Positions 1-13,737 of a stretch of 64,000 nucleotides of DNA are shown here, piece by piece. This DNA is from Micropterix aruncella. Lineage: Eukaryota > Arthropoda > Insecta > Lepidoptera > Micropterigidae. Both the position numbers and the translations under genes were made by a program. The stretch lies in NCBI GenBank assembly GCA_944548615.1, contig OX155974.1, positions 3,410,001 to 3,474,000 of the forward strand, read 5' to 3'. Numbering within the stretch: position 1 is the stretch's first letter; every line of letters starts with the position of its first letter. Under the pieces are notes generated by a model. That model worked only from the letters and a program-made list of their open reading frames with translations. It was not told where the DNA came from and ran no database searches.

Positions 1-102
1 TACGTGAAGGCCACCGGATGGGCGTTGACCCGTGAGTTTGACCGACCCTGAACAAATGGGTCTTAGTGGCCAACTGCAACAGGGCCGATTAGCTCCCGCA
101 AA
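1..102 (-). repeat. R1 dispersed repeat, 5'-end fragment
   Basis: Reverse-complement match to the first ~100 bases of the R1 repeat, seen in fuller form at 11337, 41008 and 43330. It runs from the window edge to the GGGAGCTAA-type start of R1. The next ~215 bases (103-317) hold no gene; they contain an imperfect inverted pair (CCATACAC near 180, GTGTATGG near 244). Confidence 0.7.
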
Positions 103-317
103 ACATACAAAAGGAAATTGGGGTCTGCGTCTCGTCTGCGCCCTGCGTCCGTTGTGTGTGGCTTGCGCATTAAGCCCGCCATACACGATCCAGTTTACCG
201 TCAAGTTTGCAGCTCGCTTGAAGCGGTGTCCAGTAAACTTGGCGGTGTATGGTTACGAGTGTGCATGACAAGTCCCCTTGAAGCAAAAATTAAATTTTGA
301 TACTGCCGACTTGATCA

Positions 318-446
318 AGGGAGCTAAGGGGCCCTTGCTGAGTTGGCCACGAAGATCCATTCTGTTCAGGGTTGGTCACACTCACGGGTCAACACCCATC
401 CGGCGGCCTCCACACATGAAGTGCGAGCCTGGGTAGGACTCTGGCC
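318..446 (+). repeat. R1 repeat, 5' part, split by a LINE
   Basis: Starts with the R1 head (GGAGCTAAGGGGCCC) and follows the R1 consensus to the bases CTGGCCTTAT, where a LINE interrupts it. The repeat resumes at about 1985. The uninterrupted copy at 41008-41684 (other strand) serves as the empty site. Confidence 0.8.
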
Positions 447-1984
447 TTATTTATTTATTTATTTATTTATTTTTGTTTATTCAATTATTACTAATCAACA
501 TAACAGTAAAACCAATGCATTGAAAAGTAAAATTAATAAAGATATTACCATAACTATACAATAGAATGATACGTATAATACTAGCTATCATGTAAAAATA
601 AATAATTAATAGCTTGCAATTTAAACAAGTGAGGGTTGGCGGTAAAAATATCGAAATCTGGTGCCATCGAGTGAATTTCATTTAAGCGCCGCAAAGCACG
701 CGCCAACAAGTTCCACCTCGTAAGGTTAGTGCGCGAGAACGGCTCCGCGAAAAGATGGTGCGATCGAGTACGGAGATAATTATTTGGTATGAATAGATCC
801 ACCTTTGCTAGTAAGCTAGGGTTATCAGTTTTACCACGAATTAGATTGAAAACATAGGACATGGTCAGCATTTCTCTTCTGAGACAGAGAGAATTATAGC
901 CAACCATGCCTGTGATAAATGCAGTCGGATACAAAAATGGATAATATCCGTACTGCTTGAAGTACAGAAATCTCAAAAAACACTTCTGTACCTTTTCCAG
1001 CATGAGGGTATAAGTATCTTCATGTGGATTCCAAATAGGTGCATTCGTTTCCATGCGACTTCTAACAATCGAGTTGTACAACGTGCGCATAACCCGAATA
1101 TTATTGAAGTGTTTGGATTGCCGTATTACAAACCCTAGAAGCTTGAAAGAAGTTGTAGATAGTTGTCTAATATGTTCCTTGAAGTTTAACTTGGGGTCGA
1201 AAAAAACTCCCAAGTCCTTGACTTCAGTAACTCTGGGAAGCACACATCCAGCGATGGAGTAATCATACATCAGATGATCAGGCGACCTTGTGTATGTCAT
1301 CACTGCACATTTGTTAATATTGAAGTGAAGGTTACGAGCTTGGCTCCATGCATAAACTGCATCAATATCACGCTGGAAGAGCTCGCAGGCCTCAGCACTT
1401 CCAGTTGATAAAAACAATTTGACGTCATCAGCAAACATTAGACAACGTGCAGATGTGACTACTTTACTCAGATTATTAACAAATAAGTTGAATAACAAAG
1501 GCCCTAAGTTTGATCCTTGGCTAACCCCCGATTGAGTGTTGTATAGTTTGGATTCAAAATTGCCAAATTTAACGAATTGCTGGCGGCCCCCCAAGTAATC
1601 TGCGAAAAGTTTCAACAGTTTACTCGAGAATCCAGCAGCAGCCAGTTCTCGGAGTAACGCATCGTTGTCGACTCTGTCAAAGGCCTTCTTGAAATCCAAA
1701 TACACGACATCCACTTGTCCCCTTGAGGTGCTATCCAACTCATCAGTAACATAATCTGTAAAAACGGATAGGTTGGTAGTTGTGGAACGATTAGGACGGA
1801 ACCCGTGTTGGGCATCCGATAGTGTACCGCATAGTTGGGTATAAATTTCTCGGTGAAGAATCGTCTCGAAAAGCTTAGGAAAGGCTGATAACACTGCAAT
1901 CGGCCTGTAATTATCAACCTGCACCTTATCGCCACTTTTTGGTATTGGAGCTACTCTAGATATCTTCCACTTATACTTATGGTT
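447..1984 (-). mobile_element. 5'-truncated jockey-like non-LTR retrotransposon inserted in R1
   Basis: The insertion carries only the C-terminal half of a LINE ORF2 on the minus strand, then a 3' UTR and a tail that reads as repeated TTTA on the plus strand at about 448-475. Both flanks are R1 sequence, and a short duplication (CTTAT) appears at each junction. The truncated 5' end and simple-repeat tail fit target-primed reverse transcription. The R1 copy at 41008 shows the joint without the insert. Clade is judged only from the RT motifs; jockey-like is the best guess. Confidence 0.85.
581..1979 (-). pseudogene. LINE reverse transcriptase, C-terminal part, 5' truncated
   Basis: An open frame of more than 447 codons that lacks its true start. 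The usual reported start at 1924 is a GTG; the frame continues upstream to about 1979 with a typical RT lead-in (PIPKSGDK). Counting from 1924, the RT block YRPI is at residue 6, the palm aspartate in VVYLDFKKAFD at about 77, and the catalytic FADD at 164-167, followed by the thumb and C-terminal region ending HDS. The apurinic endonuclease and ORF1 are missing because of the 5' truncation. The frame shows no internal stop, so the insertion may be fairly young. The copy cannot move on its own. Confidence 0.85.
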
Positions 1985-2395
1985 AGTTTACCCTGGGAAT
2001 CAACCTTCTGGCGCTCCTGGACGGTCTGCGCTCCGTGCGACGTAAGCCAATCCATTGCGCACTCTGACTAACAGTCGGAGGAGTCTGGAAGCAGTACTGT
2101 TTACTATAGAGCGGGGGTGGTTGCGGACCTTACGGCGACTGCTCTTGAAACGACCATCGGCTACCCGATCCTGGGTGAACAGCCGGGCAAAATTTGGCGT
2201 GGTCCGCGATAGATTCGGTATACACCGTTTCACCGCTTCGTAAGGGAGAGAACCGCGCAAGCGACCTCGAACTCGTAACCAATCGAGAGACCTCCAAGTC
2301 TTCTGCGCTCACTCCAGGGAGATAGAACGACTAATCGTTAAAACTTCCAATACGTGGGCTCAGTCCGTCACTACCTGAAAGCTCTGTTGCATCCA
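1985..2395 (+). repeat. R1 repeat, 3' part, after the LINE
   Basis: Continues R1 from CTGGGAATCAACC through GAGCGGGGGTGG and the AAGTCTTCTGCGCTCACTCC block. It loses the standard R1 end (TTCG hairpin) after about 2360, so the 3' end is degraded. Confidence 0.75.
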
Positions 2396-3340
2396 ACGTT
2401 CTGGGCAGTGAAGATGATATAAGTCATTATAGCGACCTGGTGGTGGAAGACCAGTTGTTGCAACCAGACAAAGAAACGACGACAAGGCGACACATGCCGA
2501 AATCAGTCATCCGGAAGTCAGGAAATAAAAGCATTAGGTTCAGGCAAAATAGAAAAAAATAAAACCACTTTCGGAAATTCCATTTATAATACCGACTTTC
2601 GGCTTTACCCCAATAAAGTGCACAACGCACATACAAAGCCCTAAACCAAAAAGTTCCACCCGAAAATACAAATATGCATAGGTATCATAAAAACAACAGC
2701 GAAACCACTCAGACGAATGGCGCCGACGGCGCCCGGTGCCAGGCAACAAAGGACGCACGTGCACTTGAAAAAATTCCATCGCAAATACCGAATTTGACAA
2801 TTTCAAAATGAGAGTCGCATTTTAGTAAATAATATAGTATTAGAAATATATAATAAAGCTTAAGTGTACAACTATATGTTATTATAAGATGTTTGTTGTT
2901 ATTATAAGATGTTATGTTTATTATAAGAAACATTATAAGCATGCATTATTGTATAAAAAAGTAACGTTATAATATGTTTAAGTAATTAAAAACTATGTAT
3001 AGTTATTATGAAATGTCATTAGAAAAATAGCATAAGAACATTTAATCCTTGTAACAGATATAAAAGGTTTAAAGTCTAAATAATAAGAAATTTTGACGAT
3101 ATATCTAGTTGATGACAGCAGGCAGGGGTAGCGCTCTGGAGGGGATGAAGCGAATATAAAGCGATGCTCGGCTGCAGAGCGGGCAGAGTGTGTTTTTATA
3201 CGATCAGGGAAGAGTGTATTTTTTCATGATCAGTGGCGGTGGGAAGTATGTGCGATATACTCTGACTTTATTTGGTGAACAGTAAATTTCTTTGGTGATT
3301 ATTTTGTGTTAATATAGTGTTTTAGTCCGTAAAAAGTAGG
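2396..3340. other. No gene recognised; AT-rich sequence
   Basis: No coding region or known element supported. A near-identical stretch of about 25 bases (TCATTAT, then GCGACCTGGTGGT) occurs at about 2412-2436 and 3904-3928, so the 1.5 kb between may be an insertion or rearrangement. Several short minus-strand frames show no family motif. Confidence 0.5.
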
Positions 3341-3589
3341 TTAACCCCTCAAATGTGAGGCGTCCCTTAAGGGATGCCTTGGCAAAATGTATACAAAATG
3401 TATATAAATTTATATAAATATAAATATAAATGTAAATGTGCGCCGCTTTATAGTAATCCGCTCTATAGTAATGCTATAGATCTATAGTAAACCCCGCTCT
3501 ATGTAAATGTAAATGTAAATGTAAACATAAATTTATATACATTTTGCCGTAGGCAACCCGAGCTAATCGCCATTCATTTGAGGGGTTAA
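3341..3589. mobile_element. piggyBac-like MITE with TTAA target duplication
   Basis: A 241-bp body (3345-3585) is bounded by TTAA on both sides and has perfect 11-bp terminal inverted repeats, CCCCTCAAATG and CATTTGAGGGG. A second inverted pair lies inside it (GGCAAAATGTATA and TATACATTTTGCC). TTAA target duplication and ends starting with CCC are hallmarks of piggyBac-type non-autonomous elements. It encodes no protein. A second copy is at 21519-21757. Confidence 0.85.
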
Positions 3590-3970
3590 TGACTTTACGA
3601 ATGTGCTTAACTTTTCGCCTATTCTAAGAGATCTGAACTTTGTCTTTTGAATAAAGAGGCCGTGACTACATGGGTGTTTATTTGTTTAGTGGAAATATAG
3701 AACGAAAGAGGCAAACTGAGTTTTGCCACGTCTTCGGCAAGTACTTCAACCCGGTAAGCAAACAAAATTAATTTTTTGGTATTTCATGCAAGGCAAGCCG
3801 GATTTGCCGAGACACCAATAGCGACCATTATAAATCATTATAAGCGATTATATATAGCTCATCATAAGCGCTATAATGACTATAAGCGCTATAAGCCATT
3901 ATAAGTCATTATTGCGACCTGGTGGTAGTTACTCTACCGTCCACTAGACTTGACCAATAATTGGACTAAC
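3590..3970. other. Intron or flank; CATTATAAGC-type short repeats
   Basis: No gene. Bases 3825-3915 contain several reiterations of short words such as CATTATAAGC and GCTATAA. The stretch ends at the donor site of the exon at 3971. Confidence 0.45.
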
Positions 3971-4069
3971 CTTTAATTCGTGATGAAGGCGACCTTCGAT
4001 GTTGGTGACCCTCTGCCTAAGGTCTGTAATTTCCTTGATGAGTCTCGCAGCCGCCAGTTTATTATCAGC
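3971..4069 (-). CDS. Host gene, last visible exon (99 bp, coiled coil)
   Basis: On the minus strand the block starts after TTATATACAG (acceptor) and ends AAG before GTTAGT (donor). It is exactly 33 codons, phase 0 at both ends, with no stop. The peptide (starting ADNKLAAARLIKEI) is charged with a heptad-like pattern, consistent with a coiled coil. It joins in phase to the exon at 13417-13659. The donor implies at least one more exon to the left, which I could not find in 1-3970. The protein is not recognised. The exon call rests on splice borders, phase and composition; a chance open block cannot be excluded. Confidence 0.65.
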
Positions 4070-4115
4070 CTGTATATAAGAGAAAAATGAAAGAATGAAA
4101 GTCTCTATATTGTAC

Positions 4116-4455
4116 AACTAGAGTTGTCAACTATAACGGGCGAGCCCGTCACCCCAGGAAGTGTTAACGATTAGTCGTTCTATCTCCCTGGAGTGAGCTC
4201 AGAAGACTTGGACAAAACAGGCCACCGTCAAGCTCCGCCACAAACCTGTAAGAGGCCAACGTCTTAACCGCGAGATAGCCAGGAGTGTTACCCAGCGGGC
4301 TTACACTCACGCCCTTACTTCCAATTGCGACCAGATTACTCCTCTCTCTCGAATGGTTACGAGTTCGAGGTCGCTTGCGCGTTCCTCTCCCTTACGAAGC
4401 GATGAAACAGTGTATACCGAATCTATCGCGGACCACGGCATCCTTTGCCAGGCTG
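4116..4455 (-). repeat. R1 repeat, partial copy
   Basis: Begins at the R1 3' end (GTTGTCAACTATAACGGG on the plus strand) and runs in reverse to the GCGGACCACGGCATCC block, then stops abruptly. About half of R1 is present. Confidence 0.8.
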
Positions 4456-5032
4456 TTACATAATATTCTAAATATTAATGTGTTCGAATTAGTATATTAA
4501 TATATAATGTTAGCTCGTAAATGTAATTTCGAAACGTAAATGTAAAAACTCGTAAATGTAATTTCTGATAGGTTGCATTATAGCCTGTACAGGAAACATT
4601 CCACTGTTGTATACTTAGCTGTCGCGCGACAGCCCTGACTGGCTAGAATGTATGTAGTGGTAGCGTACGGACGCGCTTGTATGAGTGCGAAATCGGTGCG
4701 TACTATGGAGATGTTATATTGTTCTTATTTTACTATGCCTATATCCGGCCGATAAAGATTATGCCTATATCTAGCAGTTTCGGAATCAGCGTGGTTTACA
4801 GTTGAGTGTGGGGATGGACATCGATGTCCGATATATTTGAAACATCGATGGTTAGAAATCGATTTCGATTTTTTTTACATCGATGGTATTTTATCATGTT
4901 AATATTTCACGTTAATATTACACATTTTGAATGACGAATTTTGGAAATGGCATTGCCATATACTGTTTTAATTTATATGTAATATCTTTTTTTAATTGCT
5001 TTATTTTCAACACCTTTGTTGAATTATACATA
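4456..5032. other. No gene recognised; CATCGAT-rich segment
   Basis: Intronic if the gene model holds. Bases 4817-4885 contain several ATCGAT/CATCGATG words. No coding region supported. Confidence 0.45.
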
Positions 5033-5035
5033 ACT

Positions 5036-5353
5036 GGGCCCGATTGCGTTTCTTTGTGAACTAAAACTGAAATTAGTTCAAGGGAACGAGCTAGAGCAAT
5101 AAGTTGGAACGGAATATGAAACGAACTATCGTCGATAAAAAACTATCTGTCGAACTTATACTCGTCCGAATAAATGTATAGTAATACACATTTCGTGCGG
5201 TGTTAGATTCAGATGCTTTACCTATGGTGGGTATTAGTTTTAATGCGAAAAAGTGACAACCGTTCATTTCAGTTTCCGCTCTAGCGTATTGCCCTGTGTC
5301 GTTCACACGAACTAATTTCCGATTTTAGTCCAGGATAAAACGCAATCGCGCCC
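5036..5353. mobile_element. MITE with GGGCCCGATTGCG-type terminal inverted repeats
   Basis: Left end GGGCCCGATTGCGTTT matches the reverse complement of the right end (AAACGCAATCGCGCCC). Sub-terminal sequence (GAACTAATTTC type) is also inverted, so arms are roughly 45 bp with mismatches. The flanks carry a possible 3-bp ACT duplication. A 3-bp target site and GGGC-type ends would fit a PIF/Harbinger-derived MITE; that assignment is inference. Confidence 0.65.
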
Positions 5354-5356
5354 ACT

Positions 5357-5758
5357 ATCACTGTGTTTATATCTATTAGTGATTTTATTAGAAGAACACG
5401 TATATAGGAACTGTCAGCAAAATTATTCGTAACGAACGACGTTTCTTAAAATAAATTATTCATATAGATCTAAACATCGATGATTTGCTAACGATATCTT
5501 CGACCATCGATATTTGTGTGATGGTGCTTCTAAATAAGCAATACTTTTACGGCAATTCGTGGCCGCAATATCAGCAACCATAGCCCAGCCACCAGTGCAA
5601 CATTTTATGGCAGCATATCTCTGAAAAATATATAGTCCGGCCACTCTCGGCAATATTTCTACAACAGTATGGCTCATCATTTTGACTCGTAAACGGGCTA
5701 ACCAATTAGGCAACAATGGCCGACGAAATCATACTTATCGCAGCGGTTTATATTGTTA
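5357..5758. other. No gene recognised
   Basis: Intronic or intergenic. CATCGAT words at about 5476 and 5512. A minus-strand 86-codon frame here has no family motif and I do not treat it as a gene. Confidence 0.4.
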
Positions 5759-6814
5759 CTAGCTGATCCGTGCCCATTTCGTTGGGCGGTAAAACATTTT
5801 ACCTGTGATGAAATTATGAGTGTGGTTCGGTGAGTACTGAGTGCTATGATTTATTTCCTCACTGCTAAAAGAAGGGTTATCTTTTTACTGCATATGTACG
5901 TATTTGCATGCCAATTTGACTATAATACCGTTATTTGTGAGTGTCTTATTTGTGAGCGTATTATCTCTTTAATTATGTATGCAGTAAAAGGGAAATTATA
6001 TGCAGTAAAAAGGAAAAGTCTTTTGTTTTAAACACTTGAGACGACAAATTTACTTATTTTTGATAAGAATTCATAATTGTTAATAATATGACCAATAAAC
6101 ATGACCTAACGATTAAAATTATTTTTTCAATATAAATTACTACTTTTTGTGACTTAAATATAAAAGTTAGACATATGCTGTCGCTGACTTTTTTTTAGGC
6201 ATTATCAAGCTCTACAACCTTTCGATAGAACTTAATCATATATCTCTCATCGTTAACTCCTCTCCTCGCGGAGTAAAAATTCAGCTGTCCCATTCGCGCG
6301 CGACCTATTCGCGCGCAAAATCGACGACCTTAATAAAAACGACCATAACTTGTAAACCACTATACGGATCATAAAAAGAAGAACTGTAAAATGATCGCAT
6401 TGAAATTTGACATATAAAACATTATAACCTTATCTCGTAAATCAATTAAGATAATAATGGCGTCAAATTACAAAACGCAAACGGCCTCCATCGTGTCGTC
6501 ATCACTGGACCAAGTGGACGCCTGTCATTCCAGTGTATTAAAACTTGCATCCCCAAAAGGACGCCTGTCATTTGTCGCGTTTAAGGCAGGGTTAGTTAGA
6601 AACGTTTTTGTTCGACCGCTTATTCGCCGACTTACTTTGCAAATCCGACTACCACAAGAAAGTCTTTTCATTTTTCGGATAAATATATAGTCTATGACAC
6701 TCACAAATAACGTGGCTTTCTATTGGTAAAAGAATTTTCTAAATCGGTTTAGTAGATCCAGAGATTACTTCCTCCAACGTCACAAACTTTACCTCTTTAT
6801 AATATTAGTATAGA
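5759..6814 (-). mobile_element. Non-autonomous Helitron
   Basis: On the minus strand the element begins TCTATACTAATATTATAAAG after an A and ends CTAG before a T, with a hairpin (GCCCAACGAAATGGGC-like) just before the end. TC...CTRR ends, a 3' hairpin and insertion between A and T define Helitrons; these particular ends are widespread in arthropods. It encodes no Rep/helicase. The sister copy at 21284-22248 is in the opposite orientation. This copy retains a TTAA (near 6573) at the position where the sister carries a MITE. Confidence 0.85.
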
Positions 6815-7438
<624 letters not shown>

Positions 7439-7454
7439 TAATTGTAAATGTGTA

Positions 7455-8557
7455 AATTATTATTTTTTCAAATTGAAATTATGTTTATTACTAAATAAAT
7501 GAAATGATAAAATAATGAAAGGGCACTTATCTGGTCTGTGGTGACCAGGAGTGACTCCACGCCTTATTCTTCTCTTCCTTCAGCGCTTGCTAGGTGTTTC
7601 CTGCTGTGGTATTTCAAAATGGCAGCGGTAACACAACAATGCGAGACGAGAATGAATGCTGGAAAATAATAGGCGATTAGTGTTTCTTAAATATTAATGA
7701 TTGTTTAAAATGTATATCAATATTTCGGCTCAGCCGTCGTCAAGATATGTGACATTTCTGAAATCGAACAATTCGTTGAAAATTTAAATTCAAGGAATCG
7801 AACAAAAAGAAATGGATTAATAATATTTTACACGATTTAGTTAAGGTACCATAACCAACCGTGCAAAACGTTATTTTAAATGAATGATTATAAATTAAAA
7901 TAAAAAGCATTTGATGATTATGATAATATGATAAACCTTATTAATTTTGTCTATTGAGACCGGAACCTTTGCAAGCGCCTAAAATATAAATATAAGCTAA
8001 TTCCCAAGATTTGACGTCCCTTTCTTTTGCATTATCACCCAGGCATTTTATTATTTTAACTTTAAAACATTGATCAAAAGATAAATTATGCGCCCTGGCA
8101 TGTAAAGATATTGGGAGTTGGCTTTCATTTCCTACACTAGCCCTATGATTATTTAGTCTAATATTAAGTGGTGTTGTTGTTTCACCGATATAAAAGGCAT
8201 CACAAGTCCTGCACAGAAGTTGATATACTATATTTTTTGAAATACAACTGCAATGAAAGGGAACCCTGTAACTATTAGTAGTATTTGGACTGGTAAAAAA
8301 AGGACTTAGATCTAACAGAGGACAAGTTTTACAACGTGGACGACCACAAGGTTGAAGTCCAAAAGTATTATTACCAATAGAGAAATTTTGATTATTTTTT
8401 GTTTTGTTTAATATTGATCTAATATTAGGTGGTCGCGGAAAGATAAAATTGGCGGTGAATCTAAGAGATCCTTAGTGGATGCATCATTAGAAATGATGGG
8501 GAATAAATCAGATAATATATCTCGCAGTTTCTCAGCACCAGGAAAATAAGTGGTGCT
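7455..8557 (-). pseudogene. Penelope-like element, left inverted copy (5' truncated)
   Basis: Near-exact reverse complement of 8866-9968. It contains the C-terminal coding part (linker and GIY-YIG domain) and the 3' UTR of a Penelope-like element on the minus strand. A one-base deletion relative to the other arm (near 8436, TTCCGCGACC instead of TTCCGCAGACC) shifts the frame. It is head-to-head with the right-hand copy; both 3' ends point outward to (TA)n tracts. Confidence 0.85.
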
Positions 8558-10079
<1,522 letters not shown>

Positions 10080-10080
10080 T

Positions 10081-10870
10081 ATGGCTAAACGATGGCTTGA
10101 CAATAATCTTTTGACGCTAAACGAGTACAAGACTAAATATATGACCTTTAGCATCGACAATAGACATCATCCCAATACTAACCACCATATTACGTTACAT
10201 AAATGCGAGTACTTGAACTGTACATGTTTACCACTTGAACGCACAAACACAATAAAATATCTAGGAATAGTCATTGACCAAAATCTAAAATGGACACAAC
10301 ACATTGAGGCTACGACTAAACGGACTAGAAAGTTGATTTATATATTTAAAAATATAAGAAGCATACTCAACATTAACCTACTACGGACTGTTTACTATGC
10401 ACTGGCGCAGACTCTACTTACATACGGACAAATCGGTTGGGGCGGTATGGCAAGAACAAATCTTGACCCACTGGTCAAAGCGCAAAAGGCTTTGCTCAGA
10501 GTCATTAACAAGAAGCCATATCGCTCCCCGTCAGACGACCTATATACAGACTTTAAAGTACTTGACGTACCTACGCCAACTATACATACGCGCTGTTCTG
10601 GTGCGCTATCGGAGGGACCTCATGAAGAACACGGATAAAGACAAACCAGAGCACAAACACAACACTAGACACAAAGACAAACAGATTCAACCAAAAATGA
10701 GGACTGTATACGGACAACGACACTACGCATATCTCGGACCGAAACTCTATAATATATTTAACTCGTACACAGGACAGATCTTAAACATAACCGACAACCA
10801 GTTCAAGAGACGGGTGTCTCATTGGCTCTCAAATTATACTAGAGAAGAATGCGAAAGTATGATATATTAA
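10081..10870 (+). pseudogene. LINE RT thumb/C-terminal fragment, frameshifted
   Basis: Two overlapping frames, 10081-10638 and 10397-10870, together encode the part of a LINE ORF2 after the catalytic site: KYLGIVIDQNLKWTQHI at about residues 59-75, then the C-terminal region ending ECESMIY. The frame changes near 10590. The catalytic motif is absent because the copy is 5' truncated right at the (TA)n tract. The clade is not certain. Confidence 0.8.
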
Positions 10871-11328
10871 AATATTCTATTTCTAACCACAAATTATAGG
10901 ATATATAGATGTAAATTATGGATATGTATACAGATATACAGATTATAATATGTTATATTTTATTATGTTATACTATATTATATATAAATATGCTACATTA
11001 TTTTATATGTTATAACATATGATATTATATTATATTGTAATATGTTATATTATATTATTTATATTATATTATGCTAAATTATATTACGTATTGTTTTTAA
11101 GACGGAAGAAGGACAGCAGGCAAGGCTACAGGCTCAGCAAATAATACCACAGAACTATGTATCCATCACCCCAACACAGGCGTATACCTAGTGGGGTGAT
11201 GTAATCCTGACAAGTTAATGCCCTTTCGCGATTTTCTTCATATGTATTCTTTTAAAATGTGTTAAAAAATGAACGCAATCTTTCTATGTAACTATAAAAA
11301 ATAGGATAAATAAATAAATAAATAAATA
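10871..11328 (+). mobile_element. LINE 3' UTR with (TAAA)n tail
   Basis: AT-rich non-coding sequence ending in repeated ATAAATAAATAAATA at about 11306-11328, the kind of simple-repeat tail found at LINE 3' ends. R1 begins immediately after it. Confidence 0.6.
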
Positions 11329-11336
11329 TATATGGC

Positions 11337-12007
11337 GGGAGCTAACGGGCCCATGGTGAGGTGGCCACGATGACCCATGTGTTCAGGGTCGGTCACACTC
11401 ACGGGTCAACACCCATCCGATGGCCTCCAAGCATGGGGTGCGAACCTGGGTAGGACACTGGGTCAACCAGTCTCCCCTGGGAATCAAACCTCTGGCGCTC
11501 CTGGACGGTCTGCGCACCGAGCGGCGCAAGCCAATCGATTGTGCTCTCCGACTAACAGTCGGGGGAGTCTGGGAACTGTATTGTTTCCTATAGAGCGGGG
11601 GTGGTTGCCAACCTTACGGCGACTGCTCTTGAAATGACCATTGGCCATCCGATCCCGGTTCAGAGTCGGGCAAAGGACGCCTTGGTCCGCGATAGATTCG
11701 GTGTACACCGTTTCACCGCTTCGTAAGGGAGAGGACCGCGCAAGCGACCTCGAACTCGGAACCAATCGAGAGACCGGAGAAATCTGGTCACAATTGGAAG
11801 CAAGGGCGCGAGTGTCGGCCCGCCAGGTAACATTACTGGCTATCTCGCGGTAAAGGCGTTGGTCTCTTGCGGGTTGTGGCGTAGCTAGACGTCGGATTTG
11901 TAATGTCCAAAGTCTTCTACGCTCACTGCACGGTCGATAGAACGATGAATCGTTAAAACGTCCTGCGGTGACGGGTTCGCCCGTTGTGGTTGACATCTCA
12001 ATATATA
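11337..12007 (+). repeat. R1 dispersed repeat, essentially full length
   Basis: Begins GGGAGCTAACGGGCCC and ends after the TTCG-loop hairpin (ACGGGTTCGCCCGT at about 11976) with GTTGACATCTCA. The flanks share TATATATGGC (11327-11336 and 12008-12017), a likely 10-bp target duplication, though TA-rich context weakens this. No coding frame is conserved between R1 copies. Confidence 0.85.
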
Positions 12008-12137
12008 TATATATGGCCGGGATATACTAAATATATATCCGTATATTGCATATTATGGCTGGTATTACTAGCAATGTTGCCAGGCAATGTATTGCAGCCA
12101 CATATTGCAGCGAAAATGTGGCCCGTTTAGAAGCACC

Positions 12138-12790
12138 ATTAATAATAATAATAAAATTCTTTATTCTTAAGAAAAGGCGAGATTATTGCCTGCAGGTAAT
12201 GTTTTAGAGCTAACCTATACTATTGTATGAACATTATATGCGAGTAGACTACATAACTTAACCTATATAAAGAGTATGACAAATAAAATAGAGGAGGATA
12301 GAAAGAAGTTACTCTTTGTGGGCACAGATAGAAGAATTTACTCTTTGTGGGCACAGATTTGCCACATCAAAATAATCTTACACCTATAAGGACGATAAAG
12401 TTTTAAAAGGAGGGGAATGGGAGGGATAAGGGAATTTATGTGGAAGATTTCAAATGCTCTCTCAGTCTGTTTTTAAAAGTTGTTATTTTTCGGCAAAGCA
12501 GTCCAAAGACTGGCTCCATGCACGGTGAAAGAGAATGAGAAGAAGTCAGTGCTGTGACTAGGGATGGAGAGTAGCAGGTTGTCTTTTGATCTCAGAGGGC
12601 GTCCATGAGCCGATAGTGCAGTAAATCTGCCGGTAAGATAATTGGGAGCGACGCCATCCAAGATCTTGAAAAGCATACAGAGAACTCGCGTGTCTTTTTT
12701 CTCCCGGGTCGACAGCCAGTGAAGCTTTCCTCTGTACTCCGTGATGTGGTCAAATTTTCTGCGGCCATGGATATACCGAATGCAAACCAT
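12138..12790 (-). pseudogene. LINE ORF2 C-terminal fragment with 3' tail
   Basis: A minus-strand frame (12473-12790) encodes the extreme C-terminal part of a LINE ORF2 (RRKFDHITEYRGKLHWL, later SFTVHGASLW). It is closely similar in pattern to the plus-strand fragment at 53893-54333, so they belong to one LINE family. Downstream on the minus strand is a 3' UTR ending with AATAAAGAATTTTATT and a short (ATT)n run at 12140-12160. It is heavily 5' truncated. Confidence 0.75.
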
Positions 12791-12954
12791 TACGATATTG
12801 GTACTTTACATTACATTACATTTTCGTCGTGTCCAATTGACGGCTAAAGACCGCTCTTGGACGTGTCAAAATAATTGTGCTAGGTAGTCAGTCTCGTTAC
12901 TACTCTTTACTGAACATACATAGGTAGTCAAGAATTAACTACTAGATTGTCAAA

Positions 12955-13259
12955 CTATAAATATAAATAATCAAAATAGAAGCCTAATATTTGAAGCAGT
13001 TAGTAATTCGAAAAGATAAGTAGTAAAATTATTCATCGTAATATTCAAATTGTCAGTAAAATGTTAAATAATCAAATTAAATCTACGTTATGCATTTTAA
13101 ACTAAAAGTACATATAGAAGACCATATAAAATAATCAGACAATAAGGCTCTACTTTTTTAAGTAATTTAAATGGGCACAATATTTGAAAAATCATGGCCC
13201 TCAAATTCGGCCAGATTATAGAAAGGGTGGCCTATCAGCATCTCCTTGATGTTTTTTTT
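12955..13259. repeat. Outer inverted-repeat arm, left
   Basis: Reverse complement of about 16919-17205 with moderate divergence; the ATGGCCCTCAAATTCGGCC stretch at 13194 pairs with 16965-16984. Together the arms flank an exon and a large foldback. It may be a terminal arm of a transposon or an inverted duplication. Confidence 0.7.
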
Positions 13260-13416
13260 GAATTTTATACTGGTGGTAACATCGATGTCTTTCCTTCGAT
13301 GTCCATCCCTAGTCGGGTGGCGTTTAAAAAACAACAATGTAGGATAGGCTCGTATTATACACACCAAAAATGTTATTACTTGTATGACGCCAACTCCTGC
13401 TAACGATGATACCCAC

Positions 13417-13659
13417 CTTCCTCGAGGGTCCACCCTTGGCGACGCTCCTGCTGACGGCAGCCGTGATGCCGCTCATGGGAGCAACTCCTGAAGGCGGCTG
13501 AATGGACGCTAAAGCACCTTGAGCGGCCTGAGCCTTCGCTGCCCTGGCATGCTGGGCGTGATGGTCCACCTCCTTGTCCAGGTGGCGTCGCAGGTGGTCT
13601 ATCTCCTGCACTATGCAAGTGCGCTCGGTCTCCAGGTTTTGATTCGAGGATTTCATACT
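13417..13659 (-). CDS. Host gene exon (243 bp, coiled coil)
   Basis: On the minus strand the acceptor is TGTTTTCCGTAG and the donor is AAG before GTGGGT. The exon is 81 codons in phase 0 at both ends with no stop. The first ~45 residues are charged and helical (ERTCIVQEIDHLRRHLDKEV), then an Ala/Gln/Gly-rich low-complexity section. It is clearly richer in GC than the flanks. In phase it follows 18144-18298 and precedes 3971-4069. The protein family is not recognised; coiled-coil scaffold is as far as I can go. Confidence 0.75.
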
Positions 13660-13737
13660 CTACGGAAAACAGAAAACATCAAGGTTATGGTCTACGTCAT
13701 TGGTTCCAAATGAGTTTATCCTGCGTACTATACTTTA

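Noticed and set aside
2427..2806. Minus-strand frames as the next host exon after 3971
   Set aside because: Neither a convincing acceptor in the needed phase nor coiled-coil character is visible.
11337..12007. R1 as a Helitron, because of the hairpin near its 3' end and a CTAG at the end of some copies
   Set aside because: Bounded copies show 10-13-bp target duplications; Helitrons make none and insert between A and T. The 5' end also does not begin with TC.
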